From Streptomyces sp. AP-93 (GTDB lineage: Bacteria > Actinomycetota > Actinomycetes > Streptomycetales > Streptomycetaceae), in NCBI RefSeq assembly GCF_022808175.1, contig NZ_JALGBX010000004.1, positions 1 to 64,000 of the forward strand: 64,000 nucleotides of DNA. Direction: 5' to 3'. Numbering within the stretch: position 1 is the first letter of the stretch; every line of letters begins with the position of its first letter. This document shows, in pieces, positions 54,409-62,535 of the stretch. The position numbers were made by a program, and so were the translations under genes. Under the pieces are notes generated by a model, which did not search any database, was not told the DNA's origin, and saw nothing but the letters and a program-made list of their open reading frames with translations.

Positions 54409-55494
54409 CTAGGCGGGCGGGCTCAGGGTGTACCGGACCGTGCCTTCCCCGGAGCCCGCCTCCGTGAAACCGGCCCGGCGCAGCACTCCGTGCGAGGGGG
54501 CGTTGTCGTCGTCCGCCTCGGCCGCCAGCAAGGTGCAGCCCGGCTGCCCGAAGGCCCAGCCGGAGAGGGCCTTCGCCGCTTCGGTGGCGTAGCCGTTGCC
54601 GCGCGCCGACGGGAGGAGGTCGTAGCCCAGCTCGGCACGGCCCTCTTTGTCCGGGGCCGTGTGGAAGCCCATGCCGCCGATCGCCCGCCGGTCGCTCGCC
54701 CGGATGATGGCGTACGGGCCCCAGCCCGGCCGGTACACGCCTTTCTCGCGCGCCTCGGCCGTCCTGCCGGCGGCGTATCGCGTACCCTCGCCGGGGCCGT
54801 CTTCGGCCCAGACGAACCCTCCGGTGCCGCCCGCGTGCAGGTCGGCCGCCACGTTCGGGGTGATCTCGCAGAGCAGCACGCGCTCGGCCGGGACGGGGTC
54901 GAAGTACCAGCGCCAGATCGTCTGCCGGGACCGGCCGGGCAGTTCGCCCCGGCCGGTGGCCCACAGCAGGGTGCGCCAGGAGTCGTCGGCGTCCCCGTGC
55001 GGGAGGTGCGGGAAGAGGCGGTCCAGGACCAGGGCGGGCAGCTCGGGGCCGGGCTGCCAGTCGTGTACGCCGAGACCGCCGAGCACGTCGTGGGTGTGCA
55101 GCAGCGTCTCGATGACGCCCATCGCCGCGAAGCCGCCCGGATCCGCCATCCCCGCCGGATGCCACGCGCGGTCCTCCGGCTTGGCGAGGGACACGATGGC
55201 GGACAGGAAGCGGCCGGAGGCGGTGATCATGTCGAGCACCCCGGCCGGGGTGGTGCCCTCGTCCGCCCGGACCTCCAGGGGGACGTACGCGTCGGTGGCG
55301 CGCACCGCGAGCTGCGCGGCGTAGGAGACCAGGTCCTCGGCCACGTGCACGGCGGTGTCGTAGCAGCTCCAGTCCAGCCCGGCGGCCGGGGTGCTCCAGT
55401 CGCGGTGAGTCACCGCACGCAGTGCTTCGGTGGCGATCGATACCGCCAGTTCGACGTCGGTGGCGGTCGCGGGGGAACCCTTGTACATCATCAT
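54409..55494 (-). CDS. Fusion of mycothiol-dependent DinB-like domain and GNAT acetyltransferase
   Basis: The 361-residue protein has an N-terminal maleylpyruvate-isomerase/DinB-type domain (about 10-215), with GLDWSCYDTAVHVAEDLVSYAAQL and GVIETLLHTHDVLGGLGVHDW, histidines usual for metal binding in mycothiol-S-transferase relatives. The C-terminal GNAT domain (about 216-361) has LGYDLLPSARGNGYATEAAKALSGWAF as acetyl-CoA loop and AAEADDDNAPSHGVLRRAGF. Such fusions are uncommon. The second part resembles RimJ-type GNATs. The start is one of three adjacent ATG codons at 55494-55486. Confidence 0.75.
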   Translation of the reverse strand: MMMYKGSPATATDVELAVSIATEALRAVTHRDWSTPAAGLDWSCYDTAVHVAEDLVSYAAQLAVRATDAYVPLEVRADEGTTPAGVLDMITASGRFLSAIVSLAKPEDRAWHPAGMADPGGFAAMGVIETLLHTHDVLGGLGVHDWQPGPELPALVLDRLFPHLPHGDADDSWRTLLWATGRGELPGRSRQTIWRWYFDPVPAERVLLCEITPNVAADLHAGGTGGFVWAEDGPGEGTRYAAGRTAEAREKGVYRPGWGPYAIIRASDRRAIGGMGFHTAPDKEGRAELGYDLLPSARGNGYATEAAKALSGWAFGQPGCTLLAAEADDDNAPSHGVLRRAGFTEAGSGEGTVRYTLSPPA

Positions 55495-55644
55495 CCGGCG
55501 AACCCTAGGTGTCGTTCCCGCGGGCCGCCAAGGGGATATCCGAGGCCCGGTGGCGCGCCTGCGCGGCCGAGCCGGGGCCGGGGCGCTACTGCTTGTGCCG
55601 GGACGGCGCGCTGACCGCGCCCCGGTGAAGGGCGGAGCAAAACG

Positions 55645-56481
55645 GTGGAGATTTCGACGAGGGACGTCTTCGGGGCGCCCTGCTGGGTGAGCCTGATGGC
55701 CCGGGATCTCGGTGCGGCGCAGCGGTTCTACGGTGAGGTGGCGGGCTGGCGGTTCCGGCCCGCGCGGCTCGGCGAGGCCTTCACCGTGGCCGAGCTGGAC
55801 GGGATGCCGGTGGCCGGGATCGGGGCGCTGGCCGGGGATCTCGCGGTGGCCGTGGTCTGGACCCCGTACTTCGCGGTGGACGACGCCGACGTGGCAGCGG
55901 ACCGGATCCGGGAACGCAGCGGCACGATCGCGGTCGGCCCGGTCTCCTTCGAGTCGGGGGGCCGCGGGGCGCTGGCGGCGGACCGGGACGGGGCGGTGTT
56001 CGGGATCTGGGAGGGCCAGGTCTCCTCGGGCTGGCGGGTCGGTTCGGGACAGGCTCCGGCCTGGCTGGAGCTGCGCACCCGCGACGCCTTCGAGTCGGCG
56101 ATCTTCTACGGGGAGGTGCTGGAGTGGGCCACCGGCCGCGCCGGGTGCTGCGAGGTCGCGTACGAGGAGGACCGCGTCGTGCTGCGCCAGGACGGGGAGC
56201 CGGTGGCGCGCCTCGACAGCGGTCCCGTGGAGCCGGGTTCCTACAGTCCGTACACCCGGCCGCGCTGGCACGTGCACTTCCGGGTGCCGGCGCTGGAGCC
56301 GGCGGTGGAGGCGGCGGTCTCACTGGGCGGCCGCACGGTGTCCGAGCCCGGGTCGAGCGGGACCGAGCGGTGGGTGGCGCTGCGCGATCCGGACGGGGCG
56401 CTCTTCACCCTCACCTCGTCCCGGACGGACGACGACGGGACCGGCGGGGGCGGCGGGGGCGGCCGGGACCGACAGGACTGA
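55645..56481 (+). CDS. VOC-family (glyoxalase/bleomycin-resistance-like) protein
   Basis: The 278-residue protein has two VOC modules: PCWVSLMARDLGAAQRFYGEVAGWRFRPAR (about 13-42) and AWLELRTRDAFESAIFYGEVLEWATGRAG (about 134-162), each with betas forming half of the metal site; HVHFRVPALEPAVEAAVSLGG and DPDGALFTL close the second. Its substrate is unknown. It ends with a Gly/Asp tail that passes into a long repeat block. GTG 55645 has GGCGGAG upstream. Confidence 0.8.
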   Translation: MEISTRDVFGAPCWVSLMARDLGAAQRFYGEVAGWRFRPARLGEAFTVAELDGMPVAGIGALAGDLAVAVVWTPYFAVDDADVAADRIRERSGTIAVGPVSFESGGRGALAADRDGAVFGIWEGQVSSGWRVGSGQAPAWLELRTRDAFESAIFYGEVLEWATGRAGCCEVAYEEDRVVLRQDGEPVARLDSGPVEPGSYSPYTRPRWHVHFRVPALEPAVEAAVSLGGRTVSEPGSSGTERWVALRDPDGALFTLTSSRTDDDGTGGGGGGGRDRQD

Positions 56482-56641
56482 CGGGACCGAGGGGGCCGAC
56501 CGGGACTGACGGGACCGGCCGGGACTGACGGGACCGACGGGACCGGCCGGGACCGACGGGACTGACGGGACCGAGGGACGACGGGACCGAGGGGACTGAC
56601 GGGTCCGAGGGACGACGGGACCGAGGGGACTGACGGGTCCG
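56465..56641. repeat. Higher-order GGGACYGACG repeat at a convergent junction
   Basis: Imperfect ten-base GGGACTGACG/GGGACCGACG units fill nearly all of the gap between the convergent VOC and PHP genes. A 34-base compound unit with GAGGGACGACGGGACCG is duplicated at about 56573-56640. The last bases lie just before the PHP stop codon. Confidence 0.85.
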
Positions 56642-56646
56642 CCGAT

Positions 56647-57681
56647 CTACGGCGTCCGACGGGTCCGGGTCCAGTCGAGGAGCTCGGCCTCGGACCAGGT
56701 ATTGACGACCCGGTCGGCCGTCACCCCGCACTCCAGGGCGCGTTCGCAGCCGAGGGTCTGCCAGTCGAGCTGTCCCGGGGCGTGCGCGTCGGTGTCGATC
56801 GCGAAGAGGGTGCCCGCGGCCACGGCGAGCCGCAGCAGCCTGCGCGGCGGGTCGAGCCGCTCGGGCCGGCTGTTGATCTCCACGGCGGCGCCCGACTCGG
56901 CGCAGGCGGCGAAGACGGCCTCTGCGTCGAACTGCGACTCCGGCCGGGTCTTGCCCGTGACCAGCCGTCCGGTGCAGTGGCCGAGGACGTCGAGGTGCGG
57001 GTTGCGCACGGCGGCGACCATGCGCCGGGTCATGGCGGGGGCGTCCATCCGGAGCTTGGAGTGGACGGAGCCGACCACCAGGTCCACCTCGGCCAGGAGT
57101 TCCGGCTCCTGGTCCAGCGAGCCGTCGTCGAGGATGTCGCACTCGATGCCGGTGAGCAGCCGGAACGGGGCCCAGGTCGCGTTGAGTTCGGCGACGGTAC
57201 GCAACTGTTCCCGCAGCCGCTCCGGGGAGAGTCCCCGGGCCACGGTCAGGCGCGGCGAGTGGTCGGTGAGCACCGCCCAGTCGTGCCCGAGGGCGGCCGC
57301 CGCCCGGGCCATCGCCTCGATGGGGCTGCCGCCGTCGGACCAGTCGGAGTGCAGATGGCAGTCGCCGCGCAGGGCGGCGCGCAGCGCGAGGGCTTCGGCG
57401 CTGGGCGGCGGGCCCACGGGGTGGGCCGCGGCCTTCTCCTCCAGCCCCTGCAAGTACGTGGGGATCGCTCCGCCGAGGGCTTCCCGGACGACCTGAGCGG
57501 TTTTCGGGCCGATGCCCTTGACCGCTTCGAGGGTGCCCGCGGCGACCCGTTCGGCCGCCTCGCCCTCGCCCATCCGGCCGATGGCGACGGCCGCCGTACG
57601 GAAGGCCTGGACCCGGTAGGTCGGTTCCTGGGCGCGTTCCAGCAGGAAGGCGATCCGGTCCAGTGCGGCCACCGGGTCCAT
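56647..57681 (-). CDS. PHP-domain phosphoesterase with helix-hairpin-helix
   Basis: The 344-residue protein joins an N-terminal helix-hairpin-helix region (LEAVKGIGPKTAQVVREALGG, about 48-68) with a PHP domain: metal ligands in DCHLHSDWSDGG (about 106-117), LTDHSPRLT, GIECDIL, GSVHSKL, DVLGHCTGRL, EINSRPERLDPP and TDAHAPGQL. It matches the C-terminal part of bacterial family X DNA polymerases and stand-alone PHP proteins, a phosphatase or 3'-5' exonuclease in DNA repair. ATG 57681 follows GGAGGGAGA. Confidence 0.82.
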   Translation of the reverse strand: MDPVAALDRIAFLLERAQEPTYRVQAFRTAAVAIGRMGEGEAAERVAAGTLEAVKGIGPKTAQVVREALGGAIPTYLQGLEEKAAAHPVGPPPSAEALALRAALRGDCHLHSDWSDGGSPIEAMARAAAALGHDWAVLTDHSPRLTVARGLSPERLREQLRTVAELNATWAPFRLLTGIECDILDDGSLDQEPELLAEVDLVVGSVHSKLRMDAPAMTRRMVAAVRNPHLDVLGHCTGRLVTGKTRPESQFDAEAVFAACAESGAAVEINSRPERLDPPRRLLRLAVAAGTLFAIDTDAHAPGQLDWQTLGCERALECGVTADRVVNTWSEAELLDWTRTRRTP

Positions 57682-57758
57682 CGCGTGTCTCCCTCCACGA
57701 GACGACGACCGGGTCAGAGGGGGCCCGGGTCCCGGACCCGTGCCCCCTCCGCCCGGGG

Positions 57759-58880
57759 TCAGGCGCCGTCGGCCGGGTCGGCCGCCGGACGGTACTGCAG
57801 GGCCAGGCCGGCGAGTACGGCGCCGGCCGCCGCGCTCAGCACCGCCGTGGTGCCGGCCCACTCCAGGGAGCCGCCGACCGCGCCGCCGAGCGGGTCGAAC
57901 CCGGAGACGCCGCCGACCACGTGGAGCCCGGCCACGCCGAGCGCGACCACCGCGCCGGCCCGCCAGGCTCCGGCCGTGTCCCGTACCGCCAGCAGGGCGC
58001 CGGCGGTCAGGCAGAGCAGGGTGACGGCCAGGGCGAGCAGCCCGCCGGGGTCGCCGGAGGCCAGGGCCGCCAGGTCGCCGGGCACGTGCAGCGCACCGCA
58101 GAGGAGCAGTGCGAGGGCCACCGGCCAGCGCAGTATATGGCGCAGCGCGCCCTTACCCGGGCGTGCCGGGCCCCGGGCCGGGGTCGTGGACGGGCCCCGG
58201 GCCGGGGTCGTGGACGGGCTCCGGGCTGGGGCCGGGGCCTGGGCCTGGGCCTGGGCCTGCGGTGCGGGCGGGTGGACGGGGGTCCGTGCCCGGTCCACCT
58301 GCTCGGGGCGGTGCGGTGCGGGCTGTTCGCCGGTGCCGAGGATGCTGACGAGCAGGGCCACGTCCTCGATGGGCCGGCCGAGGGCGGCGGCCCGCAGGGT
58401 GATGTCGGCTTCGACCCCCTCGTGCGGGGGCTCGCCCAGCAGGGTCACCATCTCGCGGACCTCGTGGACGGGCCGGGACACGGCGGCCGCGCGCAGCGCC
58501 GTGTGTCCGGGGTTGGGGACCTGTCCGGAGTCCTTGAGGAGGTTCACCAGATCGGTGACCTCCCGTACGGAGCGGCCGGTGGCGGCGGTCTCCAGGATGG
58601 TGTGTGCGGGTGGTGCCGCAGGCCGGGGTGCGGGGTCCGGGCGGGGAGCGCCCCCAGCCCCGGGACCTGCCTGAGGACCGGCCTGAGGACCGGCCTGGGT
58701 CTCGGCCCGGGTCTCCGCCCGGGTCTCGGGAGCGGTCCCGGATTCGGTCCGGGAGCCGGGCTCGGGGCCGAAGTCGAGGTCGTCCGTGCCGGGGGCCGGC
58801 GGCCGGACGTCCGTGGTGTTCTCGGGGAGCCGGCGCGGTTCTTCGTACTCCGTCGCGGCGAGCGTGATCGGGTCATTCAT
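57759..58880 (-). CDS. Hypothetical membrane protein with repetitive Pro/Ala linker
   Basis: The 373-residue protein has a cytoplasmic part with two similar helical units (TILETAATGRSVREVTDLVNLLKDSG and TLRAAALGRPIEDVALLVSILG, about 95-175) and low-complexity repeats before and after (ETRAETRAETQAGPQAGPQAG and ARGPSTTPARGPSTTP). Four membrane spans lie near the C terminus (about 245-360). The helical units look like protein-interaction or HTH-like modules. Function unknown. The repeats at 58164-58260 and 58640-58750 are tandem in DNA too. Confidence 0.6.
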   Translation of the reverse strand: MNDPITLAATEYEEPRRLPENTTDVRPPAPGTDDLDFGPEPGSRTESGTAPETRAETRAETQAGPQAGPQAGPGAGGAPRPDPAPRPAAPPAHTILETAATGRSVREVTDLVNLLKDSGQVPNPGHTALRAAAVSRPVHEVREMVTLLGEPPHEGVEADITLRAAALGRPIEDVALLVSILGTGEQPAPHRPEQVDRARTPVHPPAPQAQAQAQAPAPARSPSTTPARGPSTTPARGPARPGKGALRHILRWPVALALLLCGALHVPGDLAALASGDPGGLLALAVTLLCLTAGALLAVRDTAGAWRAGAVVALGVAGLHVVGGVSGFDPLGGAVGGSLEWAGTTAVLSAAAGAVLAGLALQYRPAADPADGA

Positions 58881-59064
58881 GGAAAGCTCCGTTCGCCGGC
58901 GCGCGGGTCTACACATCGCACGCCGGTCATCGTGCGTCATGGGAAGCGCACGCTTTGTTACATTCAGCGGCACCCGGCCGCGCTGCGCCATTCGGGGCGG
59001 GCAAACGGGGGTTCCCCGCGGTGCCGCGGGCCCGGTCGGCGCCCGGCGTGGGCATGGTGGGGGC

Positions 59065-59577
59065 ATGAAGGGTACGGAGGTACTGGCCGACGCGTTCGGC
59101 CGGATCCAGGTCGTGGTGCACGAGGCCGTCGAGGGGCTGGAGCCCGGACAGCTCGATGCGCGGATCGATCCGGGTGCGAACTCGATCACCTGGCTCGTCT
59201 GGCACCTGACCCGGATCCAGGACGACCACGTGGCGGACGCCGCCGGCTGGGAACAGGTCTGGGACGCGCAGGGCTGGGACGAGCGGTTCGGGCTGGCGCT
59301 GCCCCCCGGGTCGACCGGCTACGGGCACACCGCCCGCGAGGCCGGCACCGTCCGGGTCGGCTCGGGGGAGCTCCTGCTGGGGTACTTCGACGCCGTCCAC
59401 GCGCAGACGGAACGGTTCCTGCGGGGGCTGTCCGCCGCCGACCTGGACCGGGTGGTCGACGAGCGGTGGGACCCGCCGGTGACCCTCGGGGTGCGGCTGG
59501 TCAGCGTGATCGGCGACGACCTCCAGCACGCGGGGCAGGCGGCCTTCGTCCGGGGCGTGCTGACGAGGGGCCGCTGA
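59065..59577 (+). CDS. DinB/DUF664-family protein
   Basis: The 170-residue protein belongs to the DinB four-helix fold: VVHEAVEGLEPGQLDARIDPGANSITWLVWHLTRIQDDHVAD (metal-binding His in WHLTRIQDDH, about 50) and DDLQHAGQAAFVRGV (His at about 155). Such proteins include thiol-dependent S-transferases; the role here is unknown. The stop codon overlaps the next gene's ATG (TGATG), the first link of a three-gene coupled operon. Confidence 0.8.
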   Translation: MKGTEVLADAFGRIQVVVHEAVEGLEPGQLDARIDPGANSITWLVWHLTRIQDDHVADAAGWEQVWDAQGWDERFGLALPPGSTGYGHTAREAGTVRVGSGELLLGYFDAVHAQTERFLRGLSAADLDRVVDERWDPPVTLGVRLVSVIGDDLQHAGQAAFVRGVLTRGR

Positions 59578-61361
59578 TGGCGTCCGCGGGAGCCCTGCTG
59601 CTGACCCTCCTCCTCATGGCCGCCGCCCCGGCTGCCACGGCCTCGGCCGCCCCCGGAGCCGGGGCATGGGCCTGGGCCGGCTCCGCGCCGCTCGACGGGG
59701 CCCGGGCCGACGCGACCGGCCGCCGCTCGGGCGCGGGCGTCGGCCCAGGCCCCGGCCCCGGCACCGGCGCCGCCGAGCGGCCCGTCGTCGAGACCGACCG
59801 GGGGCCGGTGCGCGGGCGGGAGGCCGCCGGGTACCGCACCTTCGAGGGCATCCCGTACGCCGCCGCGCCGACCGGGCCGCTGCGCTGGCGGCTTCCGGAG
59901 CCCGCCCCGCGCTGGGCGGGCGTACGGGACGCGGGTGCGCCCGGGGCCCGTTGCGTGCAGTTGCCCGCGGTGGGACCGGGCGGGCCGAGCGGCTCGGAGG
60001 ACTGCCTGTTCCTCAACGTCACGGCCCCCGAGCCGGCCTTCCCGGAGCCGGCGGCCCCGGACACCTCCGGCCGTCCCGTCATGGTCTGGTTCCACGGGGG
60101 CGGGTTCATGAACGGTGCCGGGGACCTGTACCGGCCGGGCCGACTGGCGTCGGCGGGCGGTGGGGCCGTGATCGTCACGGTCAACTACCGGCTCGGGATC
60201 TTCGGGCTCTTCGGGCATCCCGCGCTCCACGGGGCCCCCGATTTCGCGCTGGCCGACCAGCAGGCCGCCCTGCGCTGGGTGCGGGCGAACGCCGCCCGCT
60301 TCGGCGGGGATCCCGGCAACGTCACCGTGTTCGGCGAGTCCGCCGGCGCCCTGAGCGTCTGCCTGCACCTCACCTCCCCCGCCTCGGCAGGCCTGTTCCA
60401 CCGGGCGATCGTGCAGAGCGGTTCCTGCTCGCTCACCGTCCCGGCGCACTCGCTGCTCCCCGCGCTGCCCGCCTACGAGCCGTTCGTGCCGGAGCGCCGC
60501 ACCACGGCCGAGGGGGCCGCCGCGGCGGTCCGGCTCGGCTGCGGCCGGCGAGAGGACGAAGAGGTACTGGGGTGCCTGCGCGGCCTCGCCCCCGAGGCCC
60601 TGGCGACCCCCGAGCTCATGACCCTCTTCTCCGCGGTGTCCTACGGCACCCGGTTGCTCCCCACCGAGCCCCGGCGGGCCCTGGAACGCGGGGAGTTCCA
60701 CCGGGTCCCGGTGGTGCAGGGCTCGACCCGCGACGAAATGCGGATCTTCCTCGGGCAGACGCTGACCGCCCACCCGGTCGCCGACCGGCAGGCCTACCGG
60801 TCCCGGCTGCGCTCCGCCTTCGGGGCACGCGCCGGACTCGTCGAGGCCGCCTATCCGGTGGCGGCCCATCCGACACCGGCGCTGGCCTTCGCAGCGGTGC
60901 TGACGGACGCCTCCTTCGTCTGCCCGCAGCTGCGGGACAGCCGTTCGCTGGCGCGGCACGTGCCCACGTACGACTACGGGTTCGACGACCGGCACGCACC
61001 GGACTTCAGCGGGCTGCCGCCGGTGCCGGGCTTCCCGTACGGGGCCTCGCACGGGTCCGAACTGCCGTACCTCTTCGACACCGGGCTCCCGATGAGCGCC
61101 GCGCAGCGGGTGCTCGCGGAGCGGATGACCGGCTACTGGACCCGGTTCGCGGCGACCGGCGATCCGAACGCACCCGGGGCGGGGCCGTGGTGGCCGCGCT
61201 CCCCCGCCGTACTGTCCCTGGCGCCGGGGCCCTCGGGCGGCATCCGGCCCGTGGACGCGGCGGCCCGGCACCACTGCGGGCTGTGGGACTCCGCAGGACA
61301 GGCTCTCTCCGTAGGACAGGCTCCCTCCGTAGGACAGGCTCTCGAAAGGGCGGGCTCGTGA
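59577..61361 (+). CDS. Secreted type-B carboxylesterase
   Basis: The 594-residue alpha/beta hydrolase has a signal peptide (ALLLTLLLMAAAPAATASA) and the type-B carboxylesterase set: FEGIPYAAAPTGPLRW, GSEDCLFLNV, the oxyanion FHGGGFMNG (about 174), nucleophile FGESAGALS (Ser at about 254), and the later His in ASHGSELPYLF (about 498). It hydrolyses esters or lactones. A tandem 18-base repeat encodes SVGQAL-like residues at the C terminus, next to the coupled serine hydrolase gene, which overlaps it by four bases (GTGA). Confidence 0.88.
   Translation: MASAGALLLTLLLMAAAPAATASAAPGAGAWAWAGSAPLDGARADATGRRSGAGVGPGPGPGTGAAERPVVETDRGPVRGREAAGYRTFEGIPYAAAPTGPLRWRLPEPAPRWAGVRDAGAPGARCVQLPAVGPGGPSGSEDCLFLNVTAPEPAFPEPAAPDTSGRPVMVWFHGGGFMNGAGDLYRPGRLASAGGGAVIVTVNYRLGIFGLFGHPALHGAPDFALADQQAALRWVRANAARFGGDPGNVTVFGESAGALSVCLHLTSPASAGLFHRAIVQSGSCSLTVPAHSLLPALPAYEPFVPERRTTAEGAAAAVRLGCGRREDEEVLGCLRGLAPEALATPELMTLFSAVSYGTRLLPTEPRRALERGEFHRVPVVQGSTRDEMRIFLGQTLTAHPVADRQAYRSRLRSAFGARAGLVEAAYPVAAHPTPALAFAAVLTDASFVCPQLRDSRSLARHVPTYDYGFDDRHAPDFSGLPPVPGFPYGASHGSELPYLFDTGLPMSAAQRVLAERMTGYWTRFAATGDPNAPGAGPWWPRSPAVLSLAPGPSGGIRPVDAAARHHCGLWDSAGQALSVGQAPSVGQALERAGS
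61291..61344 (+). repeat. 18-base tandem repeat in the esterase C terminus
   Basis: Three units of CCGTAGGACAGGCTCTCT type (61291-61308, 61309-61326, 61327-61344) encode SAGQAL/SVGQAP/SVGQAL just before the gene end and the start of the next gene. Confidence 0.85.
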
Positions 61362-62500
61362 CCGGTTTGACCGACATCCTGCAGCCGTACGTGGACGACG
61401 GGACCCTGCCGGGGGCGGTGGCCCTGGTGGACCGGGGCGATGGCAGGGAACCCGAAGTGGCGGCGGTGGGGAGCGCGGACGCCGGGGGCGAGGCCCCGAT
61501 GGTCCGCGACTCGATCTTCCGGATCGCCTCGCTGACCAAGCCGGTCACGGCGGCGGCGGTCATGATGCTGGTGGAGGACGGCCGGTTCGCACTGACCGAC
61601 GCGGTCGCGCCCTGGCTGCCGGAGATCGCCGCACCGGTGGTCGTACGGACTCCCGCGAGCCCGGTGGACGACGTGGTCCCGGCGAAGCGGCCGGTGACGG
61701 TGGCCGACCTGATGACCTTCCGCGCGGGGTGGGGCTTCCCCTCCGACTTCTCGCTCCCGGCGGTCTCACCGCTCTTCGGCGAGCTGCGCCAGGGCCCGCC
61801 GCGACCGCAGGAGGTCGCGGGGCCGGACGAGTGGATGGCCGCGCTGGGCCGGATCCCGATGCTGCACCAGCCGGGCGAGGCCTGGCTGTACAACACCTGC
61901 TCGGACGTGCTGGGGGTGCTGATCGCCCGGGTGGCGGGGTGCTCGCTGCCGGAGTTCCTGGCGGAGCGGATCTTCGAGCCGCTGGACATGCCCGACACCG
62001 GTTTCGCAGTGCCGGCGGGGCAGTCGGGCCGGTTCACGCACCTCTACCGGGCCGGCGCGGACGGGGGCCTCGACCTCGTGGACGGCCCCGACGGGCAGTG
62101 GAGCGCGGTGCCCTCCTTCCCGTCCGGTGCGGGCGGGCTGGTCTCCACGGCGGACGACTACCACCGCTTCGCCCGGATGCTGCTCGACGGGGGCGGCCCG
62201 CTGCTCTCGGCCGATTCGGTGCGCCGGATGACCACCGACTGGCTGACCCCGGCCCAGCGGGCCGGGGCCGAACTGTTCCTGGAGGGCCAGGGCTGGGGGT
62301 TCGGCGGGTCGGTCGACGTCGTGCCGGCCGACCCGTGGAACGTGCCCGGCCGCTACGGCTGGATCGGCGGCACCGGCACCGCCGCCCACATCGTCCCCGC
62401 GACGGGGGCCGTCACCATCCTGCTGACCCAGCGGGAGCTGACCGGCCCGTCGCCGGCCCCGGAGACGATGCGCGCGGTGTGGGCGTACGCGGCCGCCTAG
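61358..62500 (+). CDS. Serine hydrolase, class C beta-lactamase-like
   Basis: The 380-residue protein, apparently without signal peptide, has the serine hydrolase motifs IASLTKPVTAAAVMML (Ser-x-x-Lys, about 58-61), LYNTCSDVLGVLI (YxN, about 177) and a third box near GYGWIGGTGTAAHIVP. Its GTG start overlaps the stop of the esterase gene (GTGA). With the DinB and esterase genes it forms one operon that may act on an ester- or amide-bearing small molecule. No antibiotic-resistance role is shown by the sequence. Confidence 0.82.
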   Translation: MTGLTDILQPYVDDGTLPGAVALVDRGDGREPEVAAVGSADAGGEAPMVRDSIFRIASLTKPVTAAAVMMLVEDGRFALTDAVAPWLPEIAAPVVVRTPASPVDDVVPAKRPVTVADLMTFRAGWGFPSDFSLPAVSPLFGELRQGPPRPQEVAGPDEWMAALGRIPMLHQPGEAWLYNTCSDVLGVLIARVAGCSLPEFLAERIFEPLDMPDTGFAVPAGQSGRFTHLYRAGADGGLDLVDGPDGQWSAVPSFPSGAGGLVSTADDYHRFARMLLDGGGPLLSADSVRRMTTDWLTPAQRAGAELFLEGQGWGFGGSVDVVPADPWNVPGRYGWIGGTGTAAHIVPATGAVTILLTQRELTGPSPAPETMRAVWAYAAA

Positions 62501-62535
62501 GGGGCGCCGGTACGCCCCTGCTCCTCCTGCGCCCG

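Noticed and set aside
56411..57142. Collagen-like minus-strand frame over the GGGACYGACG repeats
   Set aside because: The Pro/Gly/Ser pattern comes from the repeat itself; the upstream part is a shadow of the PHP gene.
61358..62500. Dedicated beta-lactam resistance gene
   Set aside because: SLTK and YNT motifs are shared by many esterases and peptidases, there is no signal peptide, and the operon context points to ester chemistry instead.
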